Of a stretch of DNA of 43,522 bases, positions 13,030 to 22,894 are shown piece after piece. A model generated the notes under the pieces. It was not told the DNA's origin. It searched no databases and saw only the letters and a list, made by a program, of their open reading frames with translations. Made by a program: the position numbers and the translations under genes. The stretch comes from an uncultured beta proteobacterium (GTDB lineage Bacteria; Pseudomonadota; Gammaproteobacteria; Burkholderiales; Burkholderiaceae_C). Where the stretch lies: NCBI GenBank assembly GCA_903873485.1, contig CAIQOO010000004.1:1-43522 (forward strand), read 5' to 3'. Position 1 is the stretch's first letter, and each line of letters opens with the position of its first letter.

Positions 13030-15750
13030 TTACGCGTGAAGGGGATTGACCTTGTCGGCCGCAATGCCGTAGCGGCCAATCGCTTCGGCCACCCGGGCCG
13101 CCGGCAGCAAACCGTCTTCGCTGAGCGCCTTGAGCGCAGCCAGCACAATGTAATGGCGGTTGATCTCGAAGTGCTCGCGCAGTTTGCTGCGAAAGTCACT
13201 GCGGCCAAAGCCGTCGGTGCCAAGCACCTTGTAGCTGCGCCCTTTGGGAATGTAGGGGCGAATTTGCTCGGCATAAGCCTTGATGTAATCGGTGGATGCC
13301 ACCACCGGACCGCTCGTTGCGCCGAGCTGTTGCGAAACGAAAGACGCTACCGGCTCGGCCAGCGGGTGCAGCAGATTCTGCCGCTCGCAGGCCTGGCCGT
13401 CGCGCGCCAGTTCGTTGAAGCTGGGGCAGCTCCACACGTCCGCCGCCACGCCCCAATCAACGGCCAGCAGTTGTTGCGCCGCCAGGCTCTCGCGCAAAAT
13501 GCTGCCCGATCCGAGCAACTGCACGCGCGCCGCTTCAGCACCCGGGACACCCTCGGCGCCGGGCTTGCACAGGTACATGCCTTTGATGATTTGCTCTTGC
13601 GTGCCGGCAGTCAGCCCCGGCATGGCATAGTTTTCATTGAGCAGGGTCAGGTAATAAAAGACATTTTCCTGGCGCTCGACCATGCGCTGCAAGCCGTGGT
13701 GCAGGATCACGCCGACTTCATGGGCAAAGGTCGGGTCGTAGCTGATGCAGTTGGGAATGGTGCCGGCCAGAATGTGGCTGTGGCCATCCTCGTGCTGCAG
13801 GCCTTCGCCATTGAGCGTGGTGCGGCCGCTGGTGCCGCCAAGCAAAAAGCCGCGCGCCTGCATGTCGCCAGCGGCCCAGGCCAGGTCGCCAATGCGCTGA
13901 AAGCCAAACATCGAGTAATAGACATAAAACGGCACCATGATGCGGTTGCTGGTGCTGTAGCTGGTGGCGGCGGCTATCCAGCTTGCCATGCCGCCAGCTT
14001 CGTTGATGCCCTCTTGCAACACCTGGCCTTTCACATCCTCCCGGTAATACATCACCTGGTCTTTATCGACCGGGGTGTACTGCTGGCCGGCCGGGTTGTA
14101 AATGCCAATCTGGCGAAACAGCCCTTCCATGCCAAAGGTGCGGGCTTCATCGACCAGAATCGGCACCACCCGGGGGCCAAGCGCCTGGTCGCGCAGCAAC
14201 TGGGTCAAAAAGCGCACATAAGCCTGGGTAGTGGATATCTCGCGCCCGGCAGCGGTCGGCTCCATGACACTCTTGAAAATATCCAGTGAGGGCACGGTGA
14301 ACTGCTCGTCGGCTTTGGCACGGCGGCTTGGCAGATAGCCGCCCAGCGCTTGGCGGCGTTCATGCAGGTACCGCATTTCAGGGGTGTCTTCAGCCGGCTT
14401 GTAAAACGGGATGCTGGCCAACTGGCTGTCAGGCACCGGGATGTTGAAGCGGTCGCGAAAGGCCTTGATGTCTTCGTCGGTGAGCTTTTTGGTCTGGTGC
14501 ACATTGTTTTTGCCCTCGCCACTCTTGCCCATGCCAAAACCCTTGACGGTCTTGATCAGCAGCACCGACGGCTGGCCCTTGTGGTTGACCGCTTTGTGAT
14601 AGGCCGCATAAACCTTTTGCGGGTCGTGGCCGCCACGACGCAAGGCCCAAATGTCGTCATCGCTCATTTTGGCGACCATCTCCAGCGTCTCGGGGCTGCG
14701 GCCAAAGAAATTCTTGCGCACATAGGCACCATCGTTGGCCTTGAACGACTGGTAGTCGCCGTCGAGGGTGTCCATCATGATCTTGCGCAGCGCGCCGTCC
14801 TTGTCGCGCGCCAGCAGCGGATCCCAGTTGCTGCCCCACAGCAGCTTGATGACGTTCCAGCCGGAACCACGGAATTCGCCTTCGAGCTCTTGCACGATCT
14901 TGCCGTTGCCACGCACCGGGCCATCGAGGCGCTGCAGGTTGCAATTGACGACAAAAATCAGGTTGTCGAGCTTTTCACGCGCGGCCAGGCCAATTGCGCC
15001 GAGGCTCTCGACCTCGTCCATTTCGCCATCGCCGCAAAACACCCAGACCTTGCGGTTTTCGGTGTTGGCGATGCCGCGCGCATGCAGGTACTTCAAAAAG
15101 CGCGCCTGGTAAATCGCCATCAGCGGCCCCAGCCCCATCGACACCGTGGGAAACTGCCAAAACGCCGGCATCAGCTTGGGGTGCGGGTAGCTCGACAGGC
15201 CCCGGCCATCGACTTCCTGGCGGAAGTTGAGCAATTGCTCTTCGGTCAGTCGGCCTTCCAGGTAGGCCCGGGCATAGACACCAGGGGACACATGGCCCTG
15301 GATGTACAGGCAGTCGCCACCATGGTCGGCGCTTTCGGCATGCCAGAAGTGATTAAAGCCGGCACCAAACATGTGCGCCAGCGAGGCAAATGAGCCAATG
15401 TGGCCGCCCAGGTCACCGCCGTCTTCGGGGTGATGGCGGTTCGCCTTGACCACCATGGCCATGGCGTTCCAGCGCATGTAGGCGCGCAGCCGCTCTTCGA
15501 TTTCGATGTTGCCGGGGCAACGCTCTTCTTGATCGGTCTCGATCGTGTTGACGTAACCGGTATTGGCCGAAAACGGCATGTCGATGCTGTTTTGGCGCGC
15601 ATGCTCAAGCAATTGCTCAAGCAAAAAATGGGCGCGCTCGGGGCCTTCGCTCTGGATGACCGCGCTTAATGCGTCGGTCCATTCACGGGTTTCCAAGCTG
15701 TCGATGTCAATCGCGCTGGTGCCGGAGGGGTTGCTCAATGCTGCAGACAT
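13030..15750 (-). CDS. aceE: Pyruvate dehydrogenase E1 component (homodimeric)
   Basis: The thiamine-diphosphate-dependent E1 of pyruvate dehydrogenase, 906 residues, the length of the homodimeric single-chain type. It decarboxylates pyruvate and acetylates the lipoyl groups of AceF. The N-terminal half shows HIGSFASLAHMFGAGFNHF and the ThDP/Mg motif GDGEMDEVESLGAIGLA followed by NLIFVVNCNLQRLDGPV. The central part carries KTVKGFGMG, and the C-terminal half EGLQHEDGHSH and the final YGIAADK segment. The ATG at 15750 has AGGAAA seven bases upstream. It is the first gene of the operon, with a strong promoter at 15812-15840. Divergent upstream is a sensor kinase/regulator pair that may control it. 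Confidence 0.98.
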   Translation of the reverse strand: MSAALSNPSGTSAIDIDSLETREWTDALSAVIQSEGPERAHFLLEQLLEHARQNSIDMPFSANTGYVNTIETDQEERCPGNIEIEERLRAYMRWNAMAMVVKANRHHPEDGGDLGGHIGSFASLAHMFGAGFNHFWHAESADHGGDCLYIQGHVSPGVYARAYLEGRLTEEQLLNFRQEVDGRGLSSYPHPKLMPAFWQFPTVSMGLGPLMAIYQARFLKYLHARGIANTENRKVWVFCGDGEMDEVESLGAIGLAAREKLDNLIFVVNCNLQRLDGPVRGNGKIVQELEGEFRGSGWNVIKLLWGSNWDPLLARDKDGALRKIMMDTLDGDYQSFKANDGAYVRKNFFGRSPETLEMVAKMSDDDIWALRRGGHDPQKVYAAYHKAVNHKGQPSVLLIKTVKGFGMGKSGEGKNNVHQTKKLTDEDIKAFRDRFNIPVPDSQLASIPFYKPAEDTPEMRYLHERRQALGGYLPSRRAKADEQFTVPSLDIFKSVMEPTAAGREISTTQAYVRFLTQLLRDQALGPRVVPILVDEARTFGMEGLFRQIGIYNPAGQQYTPVDKDQVMYYREDVKGQVLQEGINEAGGMASWIAAATSYSTSNRIMVPFYVYYSMFGFQRIGDLAWAAGDMQARGFLLGGTSGRTTLNGEGLQHEDGHSHILAGTIPNCISYDPTFAHEVGVILHHGLQRMVERQENVFYYLTLLNENYAMPGLTAGTQEQIIKGMYLCKPGAEGVPGAEAARVQLLGSGSILRESLAAQQLLAVDWGVAADVWSCPSFNELARDGQACERQNLLHPLAEPVASFVSQQLGATSGPVVASTDYIKAYAEQIRPYIPKGRSYKVLGTDGFGRSDFRSKLREHFEINRHYIVLAALKALSEDGLLPAARVAEAIGRYGIAADKVNPLHA

Positions 15751-15811
15751 GTTGGTTTCCTGGTTGTTGCCGGGTAATGTTAAGGGGAATGATCAAAGTT
15801 GTGGCAACTGG

Positions 15812-15840
15812 ATTCTACGATCATTCTGAAAAAATTTCAA
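15812..15840 (-). promoter_or_regulatory. Sigma-70 promoter of the aceE-aceF-lpdA operon
   Basis: On the minus strand TTGAAA (15840-15835) and TAGAAT (15817-15812) are separated by exactly 17 bases; each differs from consensus at one position. Transcription would start about 55-60 bp before the aceE ATG. No PdhR-like palindrome was noticed. Confidence 0.75.
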
Positions 15841-15870
15841 ATAGCGTTTATTGAATTCACAATATGAAAA

Positions 15871-18465
15871 ATGGCAGGAAAAATCACCGTGAAAACCCCT
15901 ACACTCCGATTCATGTCATCCCTGTCCTCCCAGGAACTTTTGTTTTCCGAACGGCGTTCGCCCAGAGCGCGTCTGCGGCTCTGGTGGTCCAGGCAAACAC
16001 CGCAACGGCAAGACCGTTTTGCCATGCTGGCCCCGTTGGCCGCCGTGGTCTTGTTCCTGCTGGCAATCATGGCGGCCTTTAGCTATTTGCGCTTTGAAGA
16101 GAATGCGCGCGAGCGCGAAGCGGTCAACCGCGACATTGAATACACGCAGCAGCGCCTGCGCCTGCGCCTGCTTGAGCAGCAAGAGCAGTTCATGCGGTTT
16201 GCGCGCGAAATATCAAGCCGCGAAATCAGCCAGACCGGTTTCATGGCACGCGCCGAAGCCTTTGCCAACATTTATCCCGAGTTGCAGGGGCTGACCTGGA
16301 TTGACGAGAAAAAACTGGTGCGAATCAGCTACAACACCGCCAGCCGCTTTGACCAACACCAAAATACCAGCGGCTCCAGCATCGAAGCCAAAGACACAAT
16401 TGACAATTTTCATGCTGCGCGCGACTTGCTGCTGCCGATCTACTCCACACCACGCGCCCAGCCGAACCTGTCGGCGGTGCTGCAATTGCACTTGCCGCTG
16501 ATCGAGAAAGTCAAGTTCAAGGGTGATTTGCTGGTGGAATACTCGATTGATGCCTTGTACCGCTATGGCTTGCCAGCCGAGATCACCTCCAAATACGCCG
16601 TCTCCTTTCACGACATCGACGGTCGGGTGCTGGCCGGCACCAGCGTCACCGAGGGCATGCTCCACCGACATATCCTGCCCTGGGACAACCCGATCAACAC
16701 CTACGAAACACCGGTTTCCCCGGTCGGCAACGGCCTGAGCATTCGCGGTCAGGTCTATCGCACCTCGCTGGGGGTCATCGGCAGCGGACTATTCTGGCTG
16801 GTGATGGTGCTCAGTGCCGTCACCACCTGGCTGCTATGGGCCAACTGGCGCCATACCCGCCGGCGCATCCAGGCGCAAGACGCACTGATGCGCGAAACCG
16901 CCTTTCGCCGTGCCATGGAAAACTCGATGTTGACCGGCATGCGCGCCATGGACATGGAAGGCCGCATCACCTACGTCAATTCGGCCTTTTGCAGCATCAC
17001 CGGCTGGAGCGAAGCCGATCTGGTTGGCCGCACGGCGCCGTTTCCCTATTGGCCAGACGAAGACTTCGATATTCTGAAAACCCGCCTGTCCGAAGAACTC
17101 GCCGGCCGGGTGGCCCCCAGCGGCATCCAGTTTCGGGTCAAGCGCAAGGACGGCAACATCATTGATGCCCACATTTATGTCTCGCCGCTGATCGACGCCT
17201 TTGGCCAGCAAGCCGGCTGGATGACCTCGATGACCGACATCACCGAGCCCAACCGGGTGCGCGAGCAACTGGCCGCATCGCACGAGCGTTTCACCACCGT
17301 GCTCGAAGCGCTCGGCGCCTCCATCTCGGTGGCCCCCTTGGGCAACGACGAATTGCTGTTTGCCAACAAGCTGTACCGCCTGTGGTTTGGCACGCGGGCG
17401 CAAGGCCACCTGCACCTCGCCGCCGAAGCTGGCGTGCCGACCCCGGTGCATAGCGATGAAACCCTCGATGTGGTGGACGCCTTTGCCGGGCTGCCGACCA
17501 CCCATCTGCACGACAAGGAGGCCGAGAGCGCCGAGGTGTATCTGGGCAGCCTGGGCCGCTGGCTGGAGGTGCGCACCCGCTACCTGAGCTGGGTTGATGG
17601 CCGGCTGGCGCAAATGGTGATTGCCACCGACATCACGGCCCGGCGGCTGGCCGAGGAACAGTCCGAGGTGCAAGCCGAACGGGCGCAGGCCTCCAGCCGT
17701 CTGATCACCATGGGCGAAATGGCGTCGAGCGTGGCGCATGAGCTCAACCAGCCGCTCACTGCCATCAACAATTACTGCACCGGCATGGTGTCGCGCATCA
17801 AGGGCAAGCAAATCGACGAGGAAGAATTGCTCGTCGCACTGGAAAAAACCGCCCGCCAGGCGCACCGGGCCGGCCAGATCATTCAGCGCATCCGCTCGTT
17901 TGTGAAACGCAGCGAACCCAACCGCACCAGTGCCAACGTCGCCTACCTGGTTTCCGAGGCAGTGGAACTGGCTGAAATCGAGTTGCGCCGGCGCAATGTG
18001 AAGCTGACGCAGTATGTGGCGCCGGGCCTGCCCAGCTTGCTGGTGGATCCGATTTTGATCGAGCAAGTGCTGCTTAATCTGCTCAAGAATGCGGCCGAAT
18101 CGGTGGACGCGGCGCAACGCCCGACGGCGCTGCGTCTGGTCAAGCTGCGCGTGGCGCCCCGGCAGGTCGATGGCAAGATGGTCATCGAATTCAAGGTCAC
18201 CGACTCTGGCGACGGCATTGCGCCGGAGGTCATGGCCCGCCTGTACGAGGCTTTTTACTCGACCAAGGCCGAAGGCATGGGCATCGGACTGTCGCTGTGC
18301 CGCTCCATCGTGGAGTCGCACCGGGGGCGAATGAAAGCCGAGAACCTCTACAATGGCCAAGTGGTTTGCGGTTGCTGCTTTACTTTCTGGATACCCATGA
18401 CAGACCTGACGCCGGCAGCATCGCAGCAGCGTTCGGAACAATTAGGAATTCAGGTTTTATCATGA
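15871..18465 (+). CDS. Membrane PAS sensor histidine kinase (FixL/NtrB-like)
   Basis: An 864-residue sensor kinase. TM1 (about residues 51-73) and TM2 (about 300-325) bracket a periplasmic region of about 225 residues. Two PAS-type segments follow (first with MRAMDMEGRITYVNSAF, ending TSMTDITEP; the second ending VIATDITARR). The HisKA box is MASSVAHELNQPLTAINNY with His623. The ATPase domain shows NLLKNAAESV (N box), DSGDGI (G1) and GMGIGLSLCRSIVE (G2). The H box is of the type seen in FixL, TtrS and TodS relatives. The start is uncertain; 15913 is another ATG in frame. It overlaps the response regulator by four bases (ATGA). It is divergent from aceE. A link to carbon or redox state is inference. 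Confidence 0.9.
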   Translation: MAGKITVKTPTLRFMSSLSSQELLFSERRSPRARLRLWWSRQTPQRQDRFAMLAPLAAVVLFLLAIMAAFSYLRFEENAREREAVNRDIEYTQQRLRLRLLEQQEQFMRFAREISSREISQTGFMARAEAFANIYPELQGLTWIDEKKLVRISYNTASRFDQHQNTSGSSIEAKDTIDNFHAARDLLLPIYSTPRAQPNLSAVLQLHLPLIEKVKFKGDLLVEYSIDALYRYGLPAEITSKYAVSFHDIDGRVLAGTSVTEGMLHRHILPWDNPINTYETPVSPVGNGLSIRGQVYRTSLGVIGSGLFWLVMVLSAVTTWLLWANWRHTRRRIQAQDALMRETAFRRAMENSMLTGMRAMDMEGRITYVNSAFCSITGWSEADLVGRTAPFPYWPDEDFDILKTRLSEELAGRVAPSGIQFRVKRKDGNIIDAHIYVSPLIDAFGQQAGWMTSMTDITEPNRVREQLAASHERFTTVLEALGASISVAPLGNDELLFANKLYRLWFGTRAQGHLHLAAEAGVPTPVHSDETLDVVDAFAGLPTTHLHDKEAESAEVYLGSLGRWLEVRTRYLSWVDGRLAQMVIATDITARRLAEEQSEVQAERAQASSRLITMGEMASSVAHELNQPLTAINNYCTGMVSRIKGKQIDEEELLVALEKTARQAHRAGQIIQRIRSFVKRSEPNRTSANVAYLVSEAVELAEIELRRRNVKLTQYVAPGLPSLLVDPILIEQVLLNLLKNAAESVDAAQRPTALRLVKLRVAPRQVDGKMVIEFKVTDSGDGIAPEVMARLYEAFYSTKAEGMGIGLSLCRSIVESHRGRMKAENLYNGQVVCGCCFTFWIPMTDLTPAASQQRSEQLGIQVLS

Positions 18466-19088
18466 GTTTGATCCCCAAAAAAGGCACCGTCTATGTCGTT
18501 GATGACGACGAGGCGGTACGAGATTCCTTGCAGTGGCTGCTCGAAGGCAAGGACTACCGGGTGCGCTGCTTTGATTCTGCCGAATCCTTTTTGAGCCGGT
18601 TCGACGCGCGCGAAGTGGCCTGTCTGATTGTCGATATCCGCATGGCCGGCATGAGCGGGCTGGAGTTGCAAAATCGCCTGATCGAGAGCCACTCACCCTT
18701 GCCGCTGGCCTTTATCACCGGCCATGGCGATGTGCCAATGGCGGTCGATACCATGAAAAAAGGCGCCATGGACTTTATCCAGAAACCCTTTAACGAAGAA
18801 CAACTGGTGCCGCTGGTCGAGCGCATGCTGGAACAGGCGCGCGATGCGTTTGCCGGCTACCAGAGCGCCATCACCCGTGACGCGCTGCTGGCCCGCCTGA
18901 CCTTGCGCGAGTCGCAGGTGCTTGAGCGCATTGTGGCCGGCCGGCTCAACAAGCAAATTGCCGACGACCTGGGCATCAGCATCAAAACCGTCGAAGCGCA
19001 CCGCGCCAACATCATGGAAAAACTCGGCGCCAACACCGTAGCCGATCTGCTGAAAATTGCGCTCGGTCCCAACGCGGTAAAATTCTGA
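18462..19088 (+). CDS. FixJ-type response regulator (REC + LuxR HTH)
   Basis: A 208-residue two-component regulator. The receiver domain (about 1-120) has the acidic pocket VYVVDDDEAVRDS, the phosphoacceptor Asp58 in CLIVDIRMAGMSG, Thr in FITGHGDVPMAV and Lys in FIQKPFNEEQL. The C-terminal LuxR/FixJ HTH reads LTLRESQVLERIVAGRLNK, then QIADDLGISIKTVEAHRANI. The ATG at 18462 overlaps the kinase stop (ATGA), so the two are translationally coupled partners. The frame is open further upstream inside the kinase gene, but residues before MSLIPKKG show no family match. Target genes are not defined by the sequence; the divergent PDH operon is one candidate. Confidence 0.95.
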   Translation: MSLIPKKGTVYVVDDDEAVRDSLQWLLEGKDYRVRCFDSAESFLSRFDAREVACLIVDIRMAGMSGLELQNRLIESHSPLPLAFITGHGDVPMAVDTMKKGAMDFIQKPFNEEQLVPLVERMLEQARDAFAGYQSAITRDALLARLTLRESQVLERIVAGRLNKQIADDLGISIKTVEAHRANIMEKLGANTVADLLKIALGPNAVKF

Positions 19089-19105
19089 ATTTTTTTTGCT
19101 GCACT

Positions 19106-19154
19106 AAATATAGCTACTAGCGCCCGTCCCATAAGGGCTAGAGGGCATTTTCAT
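19106..19154 (+). repeat. Dispersed hairpin repeat, copy 7
   Basis: Reads AAATATAGCTACTAGCGCC..., then ATAAGGGCTAGAGGGC and ATTTTCATT. TAGC and GCTA form the outer stem. It fills the gap between the response regulator and folD. Confidence 0.8.
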
Positions 19155-19169
19155 TCATAAAACTGTCGC

Positions 19170-20036
19170 ATGACCCAATCTACTGCCTTGGCCCAGATCA
19201 TTGACGGTATCGCACTGTCGCAACAACTCCGCGCCGACGTGGCGCGCCGGGTAAACGTCCTGAAAGCGCGCGGCATCACGCCCGGTCTGGCGGTGATTCT
19301 GGTCGGGGAAAACCCGGCCAGCCAGGTTTATGTGCGCAACAAGGTCAAAGCCTGTGAAGATGCCGGCCTGTATTCGGTGCTGGAAAAATACCCGCCCGAC
19401 CTGTCGGAGGCGGCGTTGCTGGCGCGCATTGAAGCATTGAACCAGGACCCTGCCATTCACGGCATCCTGGTGCAGTTGCCGGTGCCGGCCCAGATTGATG
19501 CCGCCAAAGTGATCGAGGCGATCGCGCCCGCCAAGGATGTCGATGGCTTTCACATCGCCAGTGCCGGCGCACTGATGACCGGCATGCCCGGTTTCTGGCC
19601 CTGCACGCCTTATGGCTGCATGAAGATGCTCGAATCCATTCACTTTGACCTGCGCGGCAAGCACGCCGTGGTGATTGGCCGCAGCAACATTGTCGGCAAG
19701 CCAATGGCCCTGCTGCTGCTGCAACAACATGCAACCGTCACCATATGCCACAGCGCCACAAAAGATTTAAAAGCCATCACCTTGCAGGCCGACCTGATTG
19801 TGGCGGCGGTTGGCCGACGCAATCTGCTCACCGCCGACATGGTCAAGCCCGGTGCCGTGGTGCTTGATGTCGGCATGAACCGCAATGAGGCCGGCAAGCT
19901 GTGTGGCGATGTCGATTTTGCCGGCGTGCGCGAGGTCGCTGGCTACATCAGCCCGGTGCCCGGCGGGGTTGGCCCGATGACCATTGCCATGCTGCTGGTC
20001 AACACCCTTGAAGCGGCTGAACGGGCCAGCACCTGA
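19170..20036 (+). CDS. folD: Methylenetetrahydrofolate dehydrogenase/cyclohydrolase FolD
   Basis: A bifunctional cytosolic enzyme, 288 residues, interconverting 5,10-methylene-, methenyl- and 10-formyl-tetrahydrofolate with NADP+. Signatures: [15 protein letters not shown] with the catalytic Lys, [29 protein letters not shown], the nucleotide-binding loop [11 protein letters not shown], and the C-terminal [10 protein letters not shown]. The ATG at 19170 lacks a strong Shine-Dalgarno sequence, but the family start fits. It is transcribed in the same direction as the two-component genes before it and prlC after it; a dispersed repeat separates it from the former. Confidence 0.98.
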   Translation: MTQSTALAQIIDGIALSQQLRADVARRVNVLKARGITPGLAVILVGENPASQVYVRNKVKACEDAGLYSVLEKYPPDLSEAALLARIEALNQDPAIHGILVQLPVPAQIDAAKVIEAIAPAKDVDGFHIASAGALMTGMPGFWPCTPYGCMKMLESIHFDLRGKHAVVIGRSNIVGKPMALLLLQQHATVTICHSATKDLKAITLQADLIVAAVGRRNLLTADMVKPGAVVLDVGMNRNEAGKLCGDVDFAGVREVAGYISPVPGGVGPMTIAMLLVNTLEAAERAST

Positions 20037-20105
20037 GCCTGGCGGCGGCACCGTCTGCCTAAAATGATGCAACATGGCGGTCATTGCCTTGACGCGGCCT
20101 AACTG

Positions 20106-22166
20106 ATGGAAACCATGAATCCCTTGCTCTCCTTTGATGACCTGCCGCTGTTTGACCAGATCGGCGCCGCGCATGTCGAACCCGCCATTGACCAGTTGCT
20201 GACCCAGGCCAACGCGGCGCTGACACAAGTCACGGCCCCGGACTTTGCGGCGCAATGGAACAGCATTGCGGCGGTGCTCGATGTCGCCACCGAGCGTTTG
20301 TCGCGCGCCTGGGGTGTGGCAAGTCACCTCAACAGCGTGGCCGATACGCCTGAGCTGCGCGCCGCCTACAACGCGTTATTGCCCAAAGTGACCGAGTTTT
20401 ATACCCGGCTTGGCGCCGATGAGCGGCTGTATGCCAAATACAAGGCGATCAGCGCCGACAGTCTGAACGCTGAGCAGCGCCAGGCGCATCACAATGCCCT
20501 GCGCAACTTCGTGCTGGGCGGTGCCGAGCTGCAAGGCGCCGAGCGGGATCGGTTTGCCGCGATTCAGGAACTGCAAGCTGCAGCCAGCCAAAAATTCAGT
20601 GAAAACGCGCTCGATGCCACCGATGCCTTTGCCTGCTATGCCAGCGCCGATGAACTCGCCGGGGTGCCGGCCGATGTCATGCACACGGCCCAGGCGGCGG
20701 CCGAAACAGAAGGCAAAGACGGCTACAAGCTGACGCTCAAGATGCCCTGCTATTTGCCGGTCATGCAGTTTGCCAGCAACCGCGCCCTGCGTGAAAAACT
20801 CTACCATGCCTATGTGACACGCGCCTCGGACCAGGCGGCCGACGGGGCGCGCCAGTTTGACAACTCGGGCCTGATGCGCCAGATTCTGGCGCTGCGGCTC
20901 GAAGAAGCCAGACTGCTCGGATACCCCAACTTTGCCACGCTGTCGGTGGTGCCAAAAATGGCCGAATCACCCCGGCAGATCAGCCACTTTTTGCGTGATC
21001 TGGCCGGTCGGGCACGCCCTTTTGCCGAGCAAGACATGGCCGATTTGCGGGCCTTTGCCACCGAGCACCTGAACCTGCCTGATCCGCAAGCCTGGGACTG
21101 GCCGTATCTGAGCGAACAACTCAAGGAAGCGCGCTACGCCTTCAATGAGCAAGAGGTCAAGCAGTATTTTCCGTTGCCCACCGTGCTGGCGGGCCTGTTC
21201 AGAATTGTTGAAACCCTGTTTGAAGTCCGCATCCGGCAAGACCAGGCACCGGTCTGGCATGAATCGGTGCGGTTTTACCGCATTGAGCGCACGTCAGCGC
21301 AGGCGGGTGACCAGGCCAGCGAGTTGGTGGGCCAGTTTTACCTGGACCCGGCGGCACGCTCGGGCAAACGTGGCGGCGCCTGGATGGACGACGCGCGCGC
21401 ACGCTGGCTTCGCCCCGACAACCACAGCCTGCAAACCCCGGTAGCACACTTGGTGTGCAACTTTGCCTCGGGGGTGGCCGGCAAACCGGCCTTGCTGACC
21501 CACGACGATGTCACCACCTTGTTCCACGAATTTGGCCACGGCCTGCAGCACCTGCTCACGCAGGTCAACGAACGCGATGTGTCGGGCATCAGCGGGGTCG
21601 AATGGGACGCGGTCGAATTGCCCAGCCAGTTCATGGAAAACTTCTGCTGGGAATGGGCGGTGCTGAAAAACATGAGTGCCCATGTCGATACCGGTCAGCC
21701 GATCGAACATGCGCTGTTTGACAGAATGCTGGCCGCCAAAAACTACCAAAGCGGCTTGCAGACGCTGCGCCAGATCGAGTTTGCCCTGTTTGACATGCTG
21801 CTGCACACCGACCACGACCCGGCAGACGAGCTGATGCCGCTGTTGCAGCAGGTGCGTGATGAAGTGGCGGTGCTCAAGCCGCCAGTCTGGGCGCGCCCGG
21901 CGCACACCTTCAGCCATATCTTTGCCGGCGGTTATGCCGCCGGTTATTACAGCTACAAATGGGCCGAGGTGCTGAGCGCCGATGCCTATGCGGCGTTTGA
22001 AGAAACGGCCGGTGCCGACGGCTTGCCGAATGTGCAAACCGGCCGAGAATTTCGCCAGACCGTGCTGGAAACTGGCGGCAGTCGCCCGGCCATGGCATCA
22101 TTCAAGGCATTTCGTGGCCGTGAACCGACGCTGGATGCGCTGCTGCGCCACCAGGGCATGGCCTGA
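20106..22166 (+). CDS. prlC: Oligopeptidase A (M3 metallopeptidase)
   Basis: A zinc oligopeptidase of 686 residues, the usual M3A length, which degrades peptides (including released signal peptides) in the cytoplasm. The zinc motif FHEFGHGLQHLL is at about residues 473-484 (His474, His478), and the downstream Glu ligand region is GISGVEWDAVELPSQFMEN. A late FSHIFAGGYAAGYYSYKWAE segment is characteristic of the family. Either of two ATGs nine bases apart (20106, 20115) could start it. It is followed 25 bases later by the DUF4124-glutaredoxin gene, likely the same transcript. Confidence 0.97.
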   Translation: METMNPLLSFDDLPLFDQIGAAHVEPAIDQLLTQANAALTQVTAPDFAAQWNSIAAVLDVATERLSRAWGVASHLNSVADTPELRAAYNALLPKVTEFYTRLGADERLYAKYKAISADSLNAEQRQAHHNALRNFVLGGAELQGAERDRFAAIQELQAAASQKFSENALDATDAFACYASADELAGVPADVMHTAQAAAETEGKDGYKLTLKMPCYLPVMQFASNRALREKLYHAYVTRASDQAADGARQFDNSGLMRQILALRLEEARLLGYPNFATLSVVPKMAESPRQISHFLRDLAGRARPFAEQDMADLRAFATEHLNLPDPQAWDWPYLSEQLKEARYAFNEQEVKQYFPLPTVLAGLFRIVETLFEVRIRQDQAPVWHESVRFYRIERTSAQAGDQASELVGQFYLDPAARSGKRGGAWMDDARARWLRPDNHSLQTPVAHLVCNFASGVAGKPALLTHDDVTTLFHEFGHGLQHLLTQVNERDVSGISGVEWDAVELPSQFMENFCWEWAVLKNMSAHVDTGQPIEHALFDRMLAAKNYQSGLQTLRQIEFALFDMLLHTDHDPADELMPLLQQVRDEVAVLKPPVWARPAHTFSHIFAGGYAAGYYSYKWAEVLSADAYAAFEETAGADGLPNVQTGREFRQTVLETGGSRPAMASFKAFRGREPTLDALLRHQGMA

Positions 22167-22191
22167 TGCAAGAAAACAGGAGTTTGATCAC

Positions 22192-22875
22192 ATGCAACAT
22201 TTCGCATCACATTCAACGCAAGCGCAGCCCGGCGCCGGTCGCTGGCTGGCGCACCTGGCATTGATTGGCTGCCTGCTGGCAGGGCTGCCCGGCTTGCTTC
22301 AGGCGCAAACGGTTTACCGCATCGTCGGCCCGGACGGCAAGGTCACGTTTTCCGACAAACCGCCAGCAGCAACTGACAAAGCAAGCGAGATCGAGACACC
22401 GGCCCGCAGGCCCGATGCCAGTGGTGCGCTGCTGCCCTATGCGTTGCGCGAGGTGGTCAGCAAGTACCCGGTGACGCTTTACACCTCGAAAGACTGCGCA
22501 CCCTGCGACAGCGGTCGCAGTCTGTTGCGCGGGCGCGGCGTGCCGTTTGCCGAAAAGACCGTCAACACGAACGACGATATTGAATCCCTGCAACGCCTCA
22601 GCGGCGGCGCGTCGTTGCCGTTCCTGACTCTGGGCACGCAGCAAATCAAGGGGTTTTCCGAAGCGGAATGGACGCAGTACCTCGGCGCGGCCGGTTATCC
22701 TGAACAAAGCCTGTTGAATCCGGGCTTTCGCAACCCGCCGCCCACCCCGCTGGCACAGGTGCAGGCGGCGGTCGCGGCACCCGCCAAAGCCAGCGAGGCC
22801 AATTCCAATCCAGCACCAGCCCTGCCACCGCCGCCACGCGTCAGTCCGGCCAATCCGGCGGGTATCCAGTTTTAG
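22192..22875 (+). CDS. Exported DUF4124-glutaredoxin protein
   Basis: A 227-residue secreted protein. A signal peptide with a hydrophobic core near residues 21-38 (LAHLALIGCLLAGLPGLLQA) is followed by a DUF4124-like segment (QTVYRIVGPDGKVTFSDKPP). A glutaredoxin-like fold comes next, with VTLYTSKDCAPCDSGRSLL holding a CAPC redox pair, then SLPFLTLG with the cis-Pro. The C-terminus is a Pro/Ala-rich tail. The ATG at 22192 has AGGAG upstream. It probably handles thiols or disulfides in the envelope. The partner is unknown. It follows prlC by 25 bases. Confidence 0.85.
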   Translation: MQHFASHSTQAQPGAGRWLAHLALIGCLLAGLPGLLQAQTVYRIVGPDGKVTFSDKPPAATDKASEIETPARRPDASGALLPYALREVVSKYPVTLYTSKDCAPCDSGRSLLRGRGVPFAEKTVNTNDDIESLQRLSGGASLPFLTLGTQQIKGFSEAEWTQYLGAAGYPEQSLLNPGFRNPPPTPLAQVQAAVAAPAKASEANSNPAPALPPPPRVSPANPAGIQF

Positions 22876-22894
22876 CCAACCCGGCAAGGCCGGC

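Noticed and set aside
16834..18441. 535-codon minus strand open frame opposite the histidine kinase
   Set aside because: Antisense shadow; the + strand carries complete HisKA and ATPase motifs.
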